From positions 1-64,000 of the forward strand of contig JBMSQB010000003.1 of assembly GCA_049423065.1 (NCBI GenBank): a stretch of 64,000 nt of DNA. The letters run 5' to 3'. Positions 8,449 to 16,531 of this stretch are shown in pieces. Both the position numbers and the translations under genes were made by a program. This DNA comes from SYIM01 sp041182885. GTDB taxonomy: Bacteria; Pseudomonadota; Gammaproteobacteria; Burkholderiales; Burkholderiaceae_E. The notes under the pieces are model-generated. The model did not search any database, had not been told where the DNA came from, and saw only the letters and a program-made list of their open reading frames with translations. The stretch's first letter is position 1; every line of letters begins with the position of its first letter.

Positions 8449-10098
8449 TCATGTTTGTGCAGGCGCTTGCGTTGACGAGGGCGCCTTGCGGGCGCGCTCG
8501 CCTTTCAGCCGATAGCCTTCCTTTTCCCGATCCCACGCGGTGGCGGAGAGCCCCTTTGAAATCAGCAGATATTTCTCCACCTTGTTGCTGGGCGTTCGCG
8601 GCAGCTGGTCGACCAGTTCGATGTAGCGGGGGACCATCATCTGCGGCAGGGCCGATTCCAGCCATTGCATCAAGGTGCGCGGCTCAATCTGCGCGCCAGG
8701 TGCCGGGACCACCACGAGACGTACATCGTCTTCGCCGACCGGGGAGGGGTGGCCGAGGGCTGCGCACTCCGCGATGTGGGGATGGCTCCCGACAATTTTT
8801 TCGATGTCCCAGGCGGAGATGTTCTCGCCTCGGCGCCGGATCCGCTCTTTTTTCCGACCGGAAAAGTAAATGAAGCCATCGGCATCGCGCGAGGCGTAAT
8901 CGCCGGTGTGAAACCAGAGATCGTGGATCGACTCGAGTGTGGCTGCCGGCTTGTTGAGGTAACCCCGCATCATGATCCAGGGTAGACGCGGGCGCATCGT
9001 GAGCTCTCCAGACTCGCCAGGGGGCAGCTCCCTACCGTCTTCGCCCACAATTTTTGCCTCCCAGTCCTGGTCCACCTGACCACACGAACCTGGCTTTCGA
9101 TGCGGCCAGCTGGTGTAGATGGTCAGACCGGTTTCGGTGAGTCCATAGGCCTCCACCACGCGAACCTTGAATCGCTCTTCGAACTCCGGGTCGTAGTTGG
9201 AGTTGTACATGGCGCGCAGCCGGTGTCTGGTTTCCCAGGGACTTACCGGCTGGGCCTTGAGCATCGGGGGAAGGGAAAAAATCGTGTGCGCGACGGTTGC
9301 GTTGGCCGCACAGACCTGTTCCCAGAATTGCGACGCTGAAAAACGTGGCGCGATGCTGACCTGGGCGCCCACCATCAGGCAAGGCAGCACGCCGAGCCGG
9401 CTCGCCAACCCGTGAAACAGCGGAAGGGGTGTGAACAGGATGTCTTCAGCGGTGAGGCCGAGCGCGCGAAGAAACACCATCGCTGACGCGAAGAAATGGC
9501 CGTTGGGCATGATGACGCCCTTTGATGGCCCGGTGGTACCCGAGGTGTACATGATGCATTGAATGTCGCGATGGTCGCAGCTCACTTCCGGATCGCTTCC
9601 CTCGTGGAGGAGCAGCTGATCAAAAGGCTGGAGACCCTCGTGCCAGGCAGACGATGTCTGGGATGTATCGCCCACCACAACGATCCATTCCAGCTGGGCG
9701 CGGGTCTGCTCACTCAGCGTTGTGATCGCTTCCTGATGATCGACATGCACCACCAGCCCTTTCGCACCCGAGTCGCGCAGGACGTAGTCGAACATCTCGC
9801 CCACATAGGTGTTGTTGACCGGCACCATCGTGGCGCCCAGCAGCGCGCAGCCATACCAGACCCAGACGAACTCCGCGCAGTTGGGCAACATCATTGCCAC
9901 GCGATCGCCCCGACCGATACCGCGCAGGGCGAGGCCCCGCGCGACGGCACGCGAGAGCAGGTCGGCCTGAGCGAACGTGAAGGTGGCCTCGGGCGTGGTG
10001 AGGTAGGTGCGCTCGCCATCTTGCTCGGCGCGCAAGCGCAGGATGGGGCCGATGGCGCGCTGCTCGAGTGGCAGTCGGTAAATGTCCTGAAGGTTCAT
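8449..10098 (-). CDS. AMP-dependent acyl-CoA synthetase (CaiC-like)
   Basis: A 549-residue ANL enzyme, expected to make a CoA thioester from a carboxylate. It shows the P-loop MYTSGTTGPSKG, AYGLTETG, GDYASRDADG and a C-terminal PSNKVEK lysine motif. The overall pattern (RGENISAWDIEK near the hinge, long C-terminal tail) resembles crotonobetaine/carnitine-CoA ligases. The tail after about residue 520 is low-complexity (Ala, Lys, Arg, Gln) and probably dispensable. Its ATG overlaps the upstream DUF35 stop by 4 bases. It lies between two aldolase/DUF35 pairs and probably feeds them; the acid it activates is not known. Confidence 0.9.
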   Translation of the reverse strand: MNLQDIYRLPLEQRAIGPILRLRAEQDGERTYLTTPEATFTFAQADLLSRAVARGLALRGIGRGDRVAMMLPNCAEFVWVWYGCALLGATMVPVNNTYVGEMFDYVLRDSGAKGLVVHVDHQEAITTLSEQTRAQLEWIVVVGDTSQTSSAWHEGLQPFDQLLLHEGSDPEVSCDHRDIQCIMYTSGTTGPSKGVIMPNGHFFASAMVFLRALGLTAEDILFTPLPLFHGLASRLGVLPCLMVGAQVSIAPRFSASQFWEQVCAANATVAHTIFSLPPMLKAQPVSPWETRHRLRAMYNSNYDPEFEERFKVRVVEAYGLTETGLTIYTSWPHRKPGSCGQVDQDWEAKIVGEDGRELPPGESGELTMRPRLPWIMMRGYLNKPAATLESIHDLWFHTGDYASRDADGFIYFSGRKKERIRRRGENISAWDIEKIVGSHPHIAECAALGHPSPVGEDDVRLVVVPAPGAQIEPRTLMQWLESALPQMMVPRYIELVDQLPRTPSNKVEKYLLISKGLSATAWDREKEGYRLKGERARKAPSSTQAPAQT

Positions 10099-10490
10099 TC
10101 GGGTTGAAATCGCAGGATTGAAAACTCGTCGTTGATGTCGTCAAAGCAGGCCTTCAGGCGCATCCCCATGGCAAGGGCCTGATTGTCGATGCCCACCACG
10201 TTCGCACACACCACCGGCCCTTCGTCCAGACGAACCAGGGCGACGTTGTAGGGAAGGTCGTCATCAAACGACCGGAAATAACTCTTGTGAAAGACGACCC
10301 ACGACACCAGTTCGCCCCGACCTCGGGTGGGTGTCCATTCGCTTTGATCGCTGTCGCACGCTGGGCAAACGGGCGAAGCCGGAAAGCGAAACTCGCTGCA
10401 GCGGGAGCAGCGTTGCAAGGCAAGCCGGTGGGCCTTCGCGTGCTCCCAATAGGGGCGTTCAAGCGGCAGAACCTTGGGCAGAGGCTTCAT
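10095..10490 (-). CDS. DUF35 / OB-fold zinc-ribbon protein (second copy)
   Basis: A 131-residue DUF35 protein with zinc-ribbon pairs CSRC and CPAC, then the OB-fold ending FDDINDEFSILRF. It is close in plan to the copy at 6854: both carry a FDDDLPY/FEDDLPY motif before the OB-fold core. It overlaps the thiolase-fold gene upstream and the CoA ligase downstream by 4 bases each, so three genes are translationally coupled. The expected role is CoA-substrate binding and stabilisation of the neighbouring aldolase-like protein. Confidence 0.88.
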   Translation of the reverse strand: MKPLPKVLPLERPYWEHAKAHRLALQRCSRCSEFRFPASPVCPACDSDQSEWTPTRGRGELVSWVVFHKSYFRSFDDDLPYNVALVRLDEGPVVCANVVGIDNQALAMGMRLKACFDDINDEFSILRFQPE

Positions 10491-11653
10491 GCTGCCCTCC
10501 GGTAAACGATGGTGCTGCAGAGGTTGCCGCGACAGATGTACTGGATGTGTCTCGCGCCCTGGAGCTGACGTGCGCCGGCTTCGCCGCGCAACTGTCTGAC
10601 CGCTTCAACCTGGTGAAGCCAGCCCTGCATGTAGCTGTCTGACAGGTGCCCGCCGTGGGTGTTGACTGGCAGATCACCGTCGAGTGCCATTCGCCTGGCG
10701 GTGGCAAAGTCGCCCGCCTCACCCGGCTGACAGAAACCGAAGTTCTCGAGAGACAGCCAGATGTTGATGGAAAAGCTGTCGTAAATCATGAGCGCGTCGA
10801 CGTCGCTTCGGCTGATGCCTGCCATGGCATAGACCTGCTCCGCCGCTTTGGGCATGGTGTCGCGCCAGAGCGAGTAACTGGGCATGGACGATTGGCGATA
10901 GCTGTCCTGCCTTCCAATCCCGGCGATCAGTACTGGCGGCTTTGCGAGGTCCCGTGCGCGGTCAGTGGTGGTCATGATGAGGGCCACGCCGCCATCGTTG
11001 ATCATGCAGTAGTCGTAGAGGCGTAAAGGCTCGCATACGAAGCGCGCGTTCATGTATTGCTCGATGGTGAGCGGTTCCCGCTTGAGCGCGTTGGGATTCA
11101 GACCGGCATGGCGGCGCTGTGAAATGGCAACTTCGGCGAGTTGCTCGGGCCGGGTTCCGTAGGTGTTGAAGTGCAGGCGTGTCTGAAAGGCGCTGGCCGC
11201 ACCGGGCGAGGTAAGGCCGTAATAGTAAAACGCGCTGGAATATTCGCGGCCGGGAGTCACCACCGTATCGCCGCCGAATTTTCTGCCCTCGGCGTGCGAC
11301 GCGTTGCCGTAGACGAGGGCGACGGTTCGGCAGAGGCCGGCGTGAAGCATCATCGCGGCCTGCTGGATCAGTGGGCCTGTGGCCAGACCGCCAACGTCGA
11401 AATTGGCGCCGGCCACTGGATCGATACCCAGCATCTCTCCCATCCGAACGAAGCTCACGTTGCCGGGGCCCTGCACGATCAGCCCGTCGATATCGGACTT
11501 GGTGAGACCGGCGTCATCCAGTGCGGCGTGCAGGGCCTGGATAGCGAGCGTGTAGGGATCGGAGTCAGGAAAATTGCCCTGCCTGGAGGCGCCTACGCCG
11601 ACGATCGCGGTCTGGTCGCTGAGCGCTTTGAGTCGGGTCAGATCGCCATTCAT
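10487..11653 (-). CDS. Thiolase-fold protein with Ltp2-type active site (second copy)
   Basis: A 388-residue SCP-x-type thiolase-fold protein. The Cys position corresponds to about Leu90 (GGLATG), and the two catalytic His positions are Tyr291 (IYDSFS) and Tyr341 (SYMQGW), so thiolytic chemistry is unlikely and aldolase-type chemistry is likely. It differs enough from the neighbour at 7270 (for example in the loop after residue 110) to suggest a distinct substrate. The DUF35 partner follows with a 4-base overlap; the preceding thiolase-fold gene ends 9 bases upstream. Confidence 0.85.
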   Translation of the reverse strand: MNGDLTRLKALSDQTAIVGVGASRQGNFPDSDPYTLAIQALHAALDDAGLTKSDIDGLIVQGPGNVSFVRMGEMLGIDPVAGANFDVGGLATGPLIQQAAMMLHAGLCRTVALVYGNASHAEGRKFGGDTVVTPGREYSSAFYYYGLTSPGAASAFQTRLHFNTYGTRPEQLAEVAISQRRHAGLNPNALKREPLTIEQYMNARFVCEPLRLYDYCMINDGGVALIMTTTDRARDLAKPPVLIAGIGRQDSYRQSSMPSYSLWRDTMPKAAEQVYAMAGISRSDVDALMIYDSFSINIWLSLENFGFCQPGEAGDFATARRMALDGDLPVNTHGGHLSDSYMQGWLHQVEAVRQLRGEAGARQLQGARHIQYICRGNLCSTIVYRRAA

Positions 11654-11662
11654 GGGGGCCTC

Positions 11663-12853
11663 CTAGGCTGCCTGACGGGCGAGGATCAGGGCGCTCTTGT
11701 GGGCGTTCGCGCCACCACTGGTCACCAGACAGGTGTTGGCTGCCGGCACCTGGCAGGTGGACTCACCGCGCATCTGGCGAACGCCCTCGATGACCAGGTT
11801 CAGCCCCTGAAGATAGCTTTCGGAGAGCAAGCCGCCTGAGGTGTTGGCTGGAAGCCGGCCGTTTGGCCAGCGCAGATTTCCCTGTTCGATGAAATCGGGC
11901 GCCTGGCCGCGTTCGCACAAGCCAAAATCTTCGAGCGCCATGGTGACGACGCCGGTAAACGCATCGTAGAGCTGCGCCACATCGATGTCCGCAGGGCGGA
12001 TGCCCGCCATGGCGAACAGATCGTGCGCCAGAAGGCGCGAGTTGGTTGAAGCGTAGTCTTCAAGCGGCATGTTGTGCGAGCCCATGGGCCCCTGACCCCA
12101 ACCCGGTCCACTGGCCTGGGCGGCCGCGAGCAAGTGAACCGGACGCGATCGGGTGTCGCGCGCACGGTCTGCGGTCGTCAGAATGAGTGCGCATGCGCCA
12201 TCGGTTTCCAGGCAGCAATCGAGTGCCCGGAACGGGTCTGCGATGAGTCGCGAGCGGTGGTACTGCTCAAGCGAGAGCGGCTGGCCAAAGGTCACTGCAC
12301 GCGGGTTTTGCTGGGCGTGTGCACGAAAGGCAAGCGCAACCTCGGCCAGGTGATCGGCGCTCGCGCCGTTTTCATGCAGGTAGCGGTTGAAGGTGAGCGC
12401 CACCATTTGCGCGGGCGACATCAGCCCATAGGGCGCCATCCACTGACTTCCCCAGGGGCGGATGCGGTAGTGGCCGAAGCGCTCGAACTGGCCCTGGCAG
12501 ATAGATCGGTAGACCACGACATAGCGGCAAATGCCGGCGTGCAGCGCGAGTGCGGCGTTCAGCACCGAACCGCAGGCGCCGCCGCCGCCCGCGCCCCAGA
12601 CGATGTTTGAAAAGCGGAGCGCTGGAATTCCCAGGGTCTGCTGAAGCACCACCGGCTCCTGTCGCTCATTTGCAAACGAGCAGAAACCATCGATGTCACT
12701 GGCATCGATACCGGCATCGGCGGCAGCGGCCAGAACCGCCTGGCAGCAGAGCTCGAACTCGCTGTCGGTGGCTCCGCCGTGGCGTGTGTACGCGGTTTCA
12801 CCAATGCCGACGATGGCAATCTGATCGGGAAAGCGGTGGCCAGAGGCAGACAT
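11663..12853 (-). CDS. Thiolase-fold protein with Ltp2-type active site (third copy)
   Basis: A 396-residue thiolase-fold protein. Tyr296 (LYDAFTG) and Tyr347 (SYLQG) occupy the two His sites, and Gly92 aligns with the nucleophile position, though Cys94 (ACGS) lies two residues away and alignment by eye could be off by that amount. LYDAFT is the form of this motif I associate with Ltp2 proteins. No Shine-Dalgarno sequence is visible; the upstream leader instead holds three 13-bp tandem repeats. The matching DUF35 gene is probably the one at 13824, separated by the cyclase-type gene. Confidence 0.83.
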   Translation of the reverse strand: MSASGHRFPDQIAIVGIGETAYTRHGGATDSEFELCCQAVLAAAADAGIDASDIDGFCSFANERQEPVVLQQTLGIPALRFSNIVWGAGGGGACGSVLNAALALHAGICRYVVVYRSICQGQFERFGHYRIRPWGSQWMAPYGLMSPAQMVALTFNRYLHENGASADHLAEVALAFRAHAQQNPRAVTFGQPLSLEQYHRSRLIADPFRALDCCLETDGACALILTTADRARDTRSRPVHLLAAAQASGPGWGQGPMGSHNMPLEDYASTNSRLLAHDLFAMAGIRPADIDVAQLYDAFTGVVTMALEDFGLCERGQAPDFIEQGNLRWPNGRLPANTSGGLLSESYLQGLNLVIEGVRQMRGESTCQVPAANTCLVTSGGANAHKSALILARQAA

Positions 12854-12859
12854 GGGTTC

Positions 12860-12898
12860 GGTCAGTACGCAGGGTCAGTAAGCAGGGTCAGTGAGCAA
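12860..12898. repeat. Three tandem 13-bp repeats in the leader of a thiolase-fold gene
   Basis: Three adjacent copies of GGTCAGTNNGCAG (12860-12872, 12873-12885, 12886-12898) with two or three differences between copies fill most of the 66-base gap between the cyclase-type gene and the thiolase-fold gene. They begin seven bases before the ATG at 12853 and occupy the region where a ribosome binding site would be. Confidence 0.85.
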
Positions 12899-12919
12899 CG
12901 CGGATGGGGGCGCTGTGCA

Positions 12920-13831
12920 TCAGGTGATGGCAAGGGGATTGATGGGGCTGCCCGTTCCGCCCGTGATCTGGAGTGGTGCGGCGACAAACATGAATTCAAA
13001 GCGCCGGTCTGCGGCCAACTGATCGAGGGCGAGGAGCTCCATCAGATAGACGCCATAGTCGCGAATGAGCAGCCGGTGCACGGGAGACGGTTCAGCGTTT
13101 TCCGTTGGCACCACTTCGACGCCGTAGTTGTCCGAGCCGACAGCCGCCACGCCCACGTCGGCAAGAAACTGCGCGGCATCCAGTCCGATTCCGGGCTCAG
13201 ACTGAAAGAATGCGCCCGAGCCCTGCTCGCGAAAGACCTGCTGCCAGCCGGTTCGAAACAGAACGATATCGCCGCGTCGGATCTCGGTGCCCTGCCGTGC
13301 GGCGCACTGCTGAAGATCGGTAGCGGTGATGACCGCGCCGCCCTCGAGGTGGGCCAGGCCAATTGATCCAGCCAGGTCGAGCAGAATTCCGCGCCCGACC
13401 AGTGAGCCAAGCTTTTCGATGCCCAGCTTCTTTGCGCCGCTTGAACGCACCAGCGAACCCAGATAACCGTTGTAGAGCTGATCGCCGTACCAGACGTGCG
13501 ACAGGGCATCGATATGTGTGGTGCCGTGGGTGGGGAGGCTGATGTAGTCATCGGCTGCCTGGTAGCCCGCCTTCCGCCGCAGGCCCGCGGCATAGTCGCC
13601 GCCGTCCAGGGTCATGAAATGCAGACAGGGCGAGCGGCGCGGGGCGACCGGCACGTCAGTCTGCTGCACCGGTATGGAGAGGCTGTAGACCTTGCCCTCG
13701 CGAATCAGACCGGCAGCATGACGGATGTGATCGGCACCGATGTGGTTGGCTGCGCCGCGTTCATCTTCTTTTCCCCAACGGCCCCAGTTGCCTGCCACCG
13801 GTGGTTGGGTTGGGGGTTGTCCCTCAGCCAT
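12920..13831 (-). CDS. Cyclase-family metal-dependent hydrolase (kynurenine formamidase / isatin hydrolase fold)
   Basis: A 303-residue protein with the family metal motif HGTTHIDALSH (pattern HxGTHxDxxxH), which binds Mn or Zn in related enzymes. Members hydrolyse cyclic amides, lactone-like rings or formyl-kynurenine. The start ATG overlaps the end of the upstream DUF35 gene by 8 bases. Its position between a DUF35 protein and a thiolase-fold protein suggests that it opens or hydrolyses a ring or carbonyl product of the same pathway; this is inference. Confidence 0.85.
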   Translation of the reverse strand: MAEGQPPTQPPVAGNWGRWGKEDERGAANHIGADHIRHAAGLIREGKVYSLSIPVQQTDVPVAPRRSPCLHFMTLDGGDYAAGLRRKAGYQAADDYISLPTHGTTHIDALSHVWYGDQLYNGYLGSLVRSSGAKKLGIEKLGSLVGRGILLDLAGSIGLAHLEGGAVITATDLQQCAARQGTEIRRGDIVLFRTGWQQVFREQGSGAFFQSEPGIGLDAAQFLADVGVAAVGSDNYGVEVVPTENAEPSPVHRLLIRDYGVYLMELLALDQLAADRRFEFMFVAAPLQITGGTGSPINPLAIT

Positions 13832-14264
13832 GGGTTACCTTCGGATCGGGGTCGAGTTGAAAACAGGGAAGCGGCATGGCGCCGCGCAGGTCCCAGTGGA
13901 GCACCACCCGCTGCCCGATTCGAATCTGTTCAGGGGGCAAATCGATGAGATTGCTCACCAGCCTGACGCCTTCGGTACCCTCCAGCAGGACCACAATCAC
14001 GTTGTAGGGCAAGGCTTCGCGCAGCACCGGGTTGGCTGCGTGGCGGACGATGGTGAACGTGAAGATTTCGCCCCGCCCGGACACGGCAGTCCAGTCAGCG
14101 CGGTTCGAGCGGCAGTGCGCGCAGCGCGGCGCCGGCGGCTGGCGAAAGCGCCCGCAGTCCGCGCAGCGCTGCAGCCGCAGCTCCCGAACACGGCAGCCTT
14201 CGGCAAAGCCAAGCTCATGGGGAAGGAAGGGCGGAACCTCGAAGCCGGCGGGCAGGTAGGGCAT
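13824..14264 (-). CDS. DUF35 / OB-fold zinc-ribbon protein (third copy)
   Basis: A 146-residue DUF35 protein with zinc-ribbon pairs CADC and CAHC and a C-terminal OB-fold. It is the most divergent of the three copies: it has a longer N-terminus and HAANPVLREALPY where the others have a FxxDLPY segment. Its likely partner is the thiolase-fold protein at 11663, two genes downstream. It begins 18 bases after the ABC ATPase gene. Confidence 0.85.
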   Translation of the reverse strand: MPYLPAGFEVPPFLPHELGFAEGCRVRELRLQRCADCGRFRQPPAPRCAHCRSNRADWTAVSGRGEIFTFTIVRHAANPVLREALPYNVIVVLLEGTEGVRLVSNLIDLPPEQIRIGQRVVLHWDLRGAMPLPCFQLDPDPKVTHG

Positions 14265-14282
14265 GACGCCAGGAAATCCTGA

Positions 14283-15350
14283 TCAGGAAGCCTTTCGGGG
14301 AAACAGCCGAATGTCCTGCGGGGCAAGGCGCAGCCACACCATTTCGCCACGCGGCCAGAGATGAGGCGGCGAGAGCTGAAGTCGCCAGTCGGACTGGCCG
14401 ACGCGTACATACAGATCGGCGAGGTTGCCCAGAAAATAGACGCGCTCGACCCGTGCCTCGATGACGTTTTGACCCGATGGCCGCTCGGCGAAGACGCCCA
14501 CCTCCTCAGGCCGGAAAAGGAGATCAACCGCACTGCCAACTTCAAAGTTCGTGGTGGCGCATTCGAGCAGGTGGCCGTCTTCGGTTTGAACGGTGCCTGG
14601 CGCGGTCACTGTGGCGGCCACAACATTGGCCAAGCCCACAAATTCGGCACCGAACCGCGATGCCGGCGTTCGGTAGATGTCTTGAGGTCCGCCTATTTGA
14701 TCGATCTTGCCGCCGTCCATCAACACGATCCGGTCGGCAATCACCATGGCCTCCTGCTGATCATGCGTGACGTAGAGCGAGGTGATGCCAAGTCGTTGCT
14801 GGAGCTCGCGGATCTCAAAGCGCATGTGCTCGCGAAGCTTGGCATCGAGGTTGGAGAGCGGTTCGTCAAAGAGCAGGACTTTAGGCTCCAGTACGATGGC
14901 CCGTGCAAGTGCTACACGCTGCTGTTGACCACCCGAGAGCTTGGAAATATCGCGGTCGCCGAAGCCCTTCAGACCCACGAGGTCCAGCACCCGGTGAACG
15001 CGGTCCTGGAGTTCGCTTCTGGCGGTCTTTTTCAGCCGCAGCCCGAACGCAACATTTTCGAATACCGTCATGTGGGGCCACACGGCATAACTCTGGAACA
15101 CCATGCCGATCGCGCGTCGCTCCGGAGGCAGCGAGCCGCTGGTTGAGGAAACGACTTCATCGCCCAATCTGATTTCGCCGCTGCCGACATCTTCCAGTCC
15201 GGCCACGCAGCGCAACGTGGTGGTCTTCCCGCAGCCGCTGGGACCCAGCAACACCACCAGCTCGCCCGGTTCGATGGTGAGCGATATGTCGTCGATGGCG
15301 CGAAAGGAGCCAAACTGCTTCACCAGTCGATCGATCACAACACGGGTCAT
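14283..15350 (-). CDS. ABC transporter ATP-binding protein (FbpC/PotA type)
   Basis: A 355-residue ATPase that should energise the permease at 17721. Walker A is GPSGCGKTT, the signature is LSGGQQQRVA, Walker B is LLFDEPLSNLDAKL, and a C-terminal TOBE-like regulatory region follows residue 235. The frame is open to 15500, but ATG 15350 overlaps the preceding CoA-transferase stop as ATGA and starts exactly where the ABC domain begins (MTRVVIDRLVKQFG), so this start is preferred. It is separated from its permease and binding protein by two CoA-transferase genes, an unusual interleaving. Confidence 0.9.
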   Translation of the reverse strand: MTRVVIDRLVKQFGSFRAIDDISLTIEPGELVVLLGPSGCGKTTTLRCVAGLEDVGSGEIRLGDEVVSSTSGSLPPERRAIGMVFQSYAVWPHMTVFENVAFGLRLKKTARSELQDRVHRVLDLVGLKGFGDRDISKLSGGQQQRVALARAIVLEPKVLLFDEPLSNLDAKLREHMRFEIRELQQRLGITSLYVTHDQQEAMVIADRIVLMDGGKIDQIGGPQDIYRTPASRFGAEFVGLANVVAATVTAPGTVQTEDGHLLECATTNFEVGSAVDLLFRPEEVGVFAERPSGQNVIEARVERVYFLGNLADLYVRVGQSDWRLQLSPPHLWPRGEMVWLRLAPQDIRLFPRKAS

Positions 15351-16531
15351 CGGGCTTGCCTTCCAGACGGTTCGGTAGGAGACGGCCACTGACCGTCCAG
15401 AATGTCCCGGGTGAACTCGCCAGGCTGGCTTGCCGGGCGCAGGTGAGCGGGCGTGAGGCTGAAGGTCCAGGGGGGATCGCACAGGCAGAGCGTGCCCCAC
15501 ACGGAGTCGTGGTTTCGGATCATGCCGTTGGCCAGGTAATGCTGGTGCCAGCGGTGGTCATCGAAGGTGGTGAAGGCTGCGCAGGGCACATGGGCTTTGC
15601 GCAGTTGCGCGAGCCAATGCTGCATGGGTCGGGTTTCGAACACGGCCTGGAGCCGGCTGATCAGCTCGCCGCGGTGACGCACGCGGTCGGGGTTGCGGGC
15701 AAAGCGCGGATCGTCGATCAGTTCGGCCAGGCCCAGCACCTCGCACAAGGCCCGCCACTGCCGGGGCGATGTCGCGGACACGGCAATCGGCCGGTCTTGC
15801 GTGGCGAAGCTCTGATCGGGGACCAGGTAGGTGGTGGCGCTACCCAGCGGAACAGGGGGCTGGCCCGCGAGGTGCTCGGTCACCCGAATCCGCTGCAGGT
15901 CCAGGCCCGCTTCTATCATGGTGATTTCAAGGAGCTGCCCGGTGCCTGTGCGCTCGCGCTCGAAGAGCGCGGCCATGACCGATTGCACGATGTGAACGGC
16001 GGTGTTGACGTCAAAGTGTCCGTACCAGCGCCACCGTTGCCGCAGCCCGCCGGGCTCGCCGTTGACCGAGCAGCTGCCCGAAAAAGCCTGGATGTGGGGA
16101 TCGGTTGCACCCAGCGTGGCCATCGGGCCGCGGGGACCGAAGCCTGACGCCGATGCATAAATGAGCCGTGGGTTGAGCGCCGAGAGCGTGCGGTAGCCAA
16201 TGCCGATCCGGTCTGCCACGCCGGGCCGAAAATTTTCGATCAGCACATCAGACTGTTGGACCAGCTGGTGGGCCTGTGCCAGCTGCTGCGGGTCCTTCAG
16301 ATTGAGTGTGATGGCGCGCTTGCAGGAATTGACCGCGATGTAGGTGGATGACAGTCCGCGCTTTTCAGGTTTGACGGCGCGGATGAAGTCACCCTCCGGC
16401 GATTCAAGCTTCAGAACATCTGCCCCGAGTTGGCCGAGTAGCGCACCGGCCCACGGTCCGACCGCGCCCTGGCTGGCGTCAATCACCCGCAGCCCGTGCA
16501 GCGGGCCCCTTTCGCTGGCTGCCACCGTCAT
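15347..16531 (-). CDS. Family III CoA-transferase (CaiB/BaiF), catalytic-type
   Basis: A 394-residue family III CoA-transferase, expected to move CoA from a donor thioester (often succinyl-CoA) to an acid. The N-terminal G-ADVLKLESPEGD segment, the NFRPG motif and the expected catalytic Asp (Asp174 in GHFDVNT) are present. Its start overlaps the stop of a second CoA-transferase gene by 4 bases. The two are sequence-divergent and may form a heteromer in which this subunit carries the active site. Confidence 0.87.
   Translation of the reverse strand: MTVAASERGPLHGLRVIDASQGAVGPWAGALLGQLGADVLKLESPEGDFIRAVKPEKRGLSSTYIAVNSCKRAITLNLKDPQQLAQAHQLVQQSDVLIENFRPGVADRIGIGYRTLSALNPRLIYASASGFGPRGPMATLGATDPHIQAFSGSCSVNGEPGGLRQRWRWYGHFDVNTAVHIVQSVMAALFERERTGTGQLLEITMIEAGLDLQRIRVTEHLAGQPPVPLGSATTYLVPDQSFATQDRPIAVSATSPRQWRALCEVLGLAELIDDPRFARNPDRVRHRGELISRLQAVFETRPMQHWLAQLRKAHVPCAAFTTFDDHRWHQHYLANGMIRNHDSVWGTLCLCDPPWTFSLTPAHLRPASQPGEFTRDILDGQWPSPTEPSGRQAR

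Noticed and set aside
7270..12853. Annotation of the three thiolase-fold genes as acetyl-CoA acetyltransferases
   Set aside because: The nucleophilic Cys and both catalytic His are replaced at the expected positions in all three.
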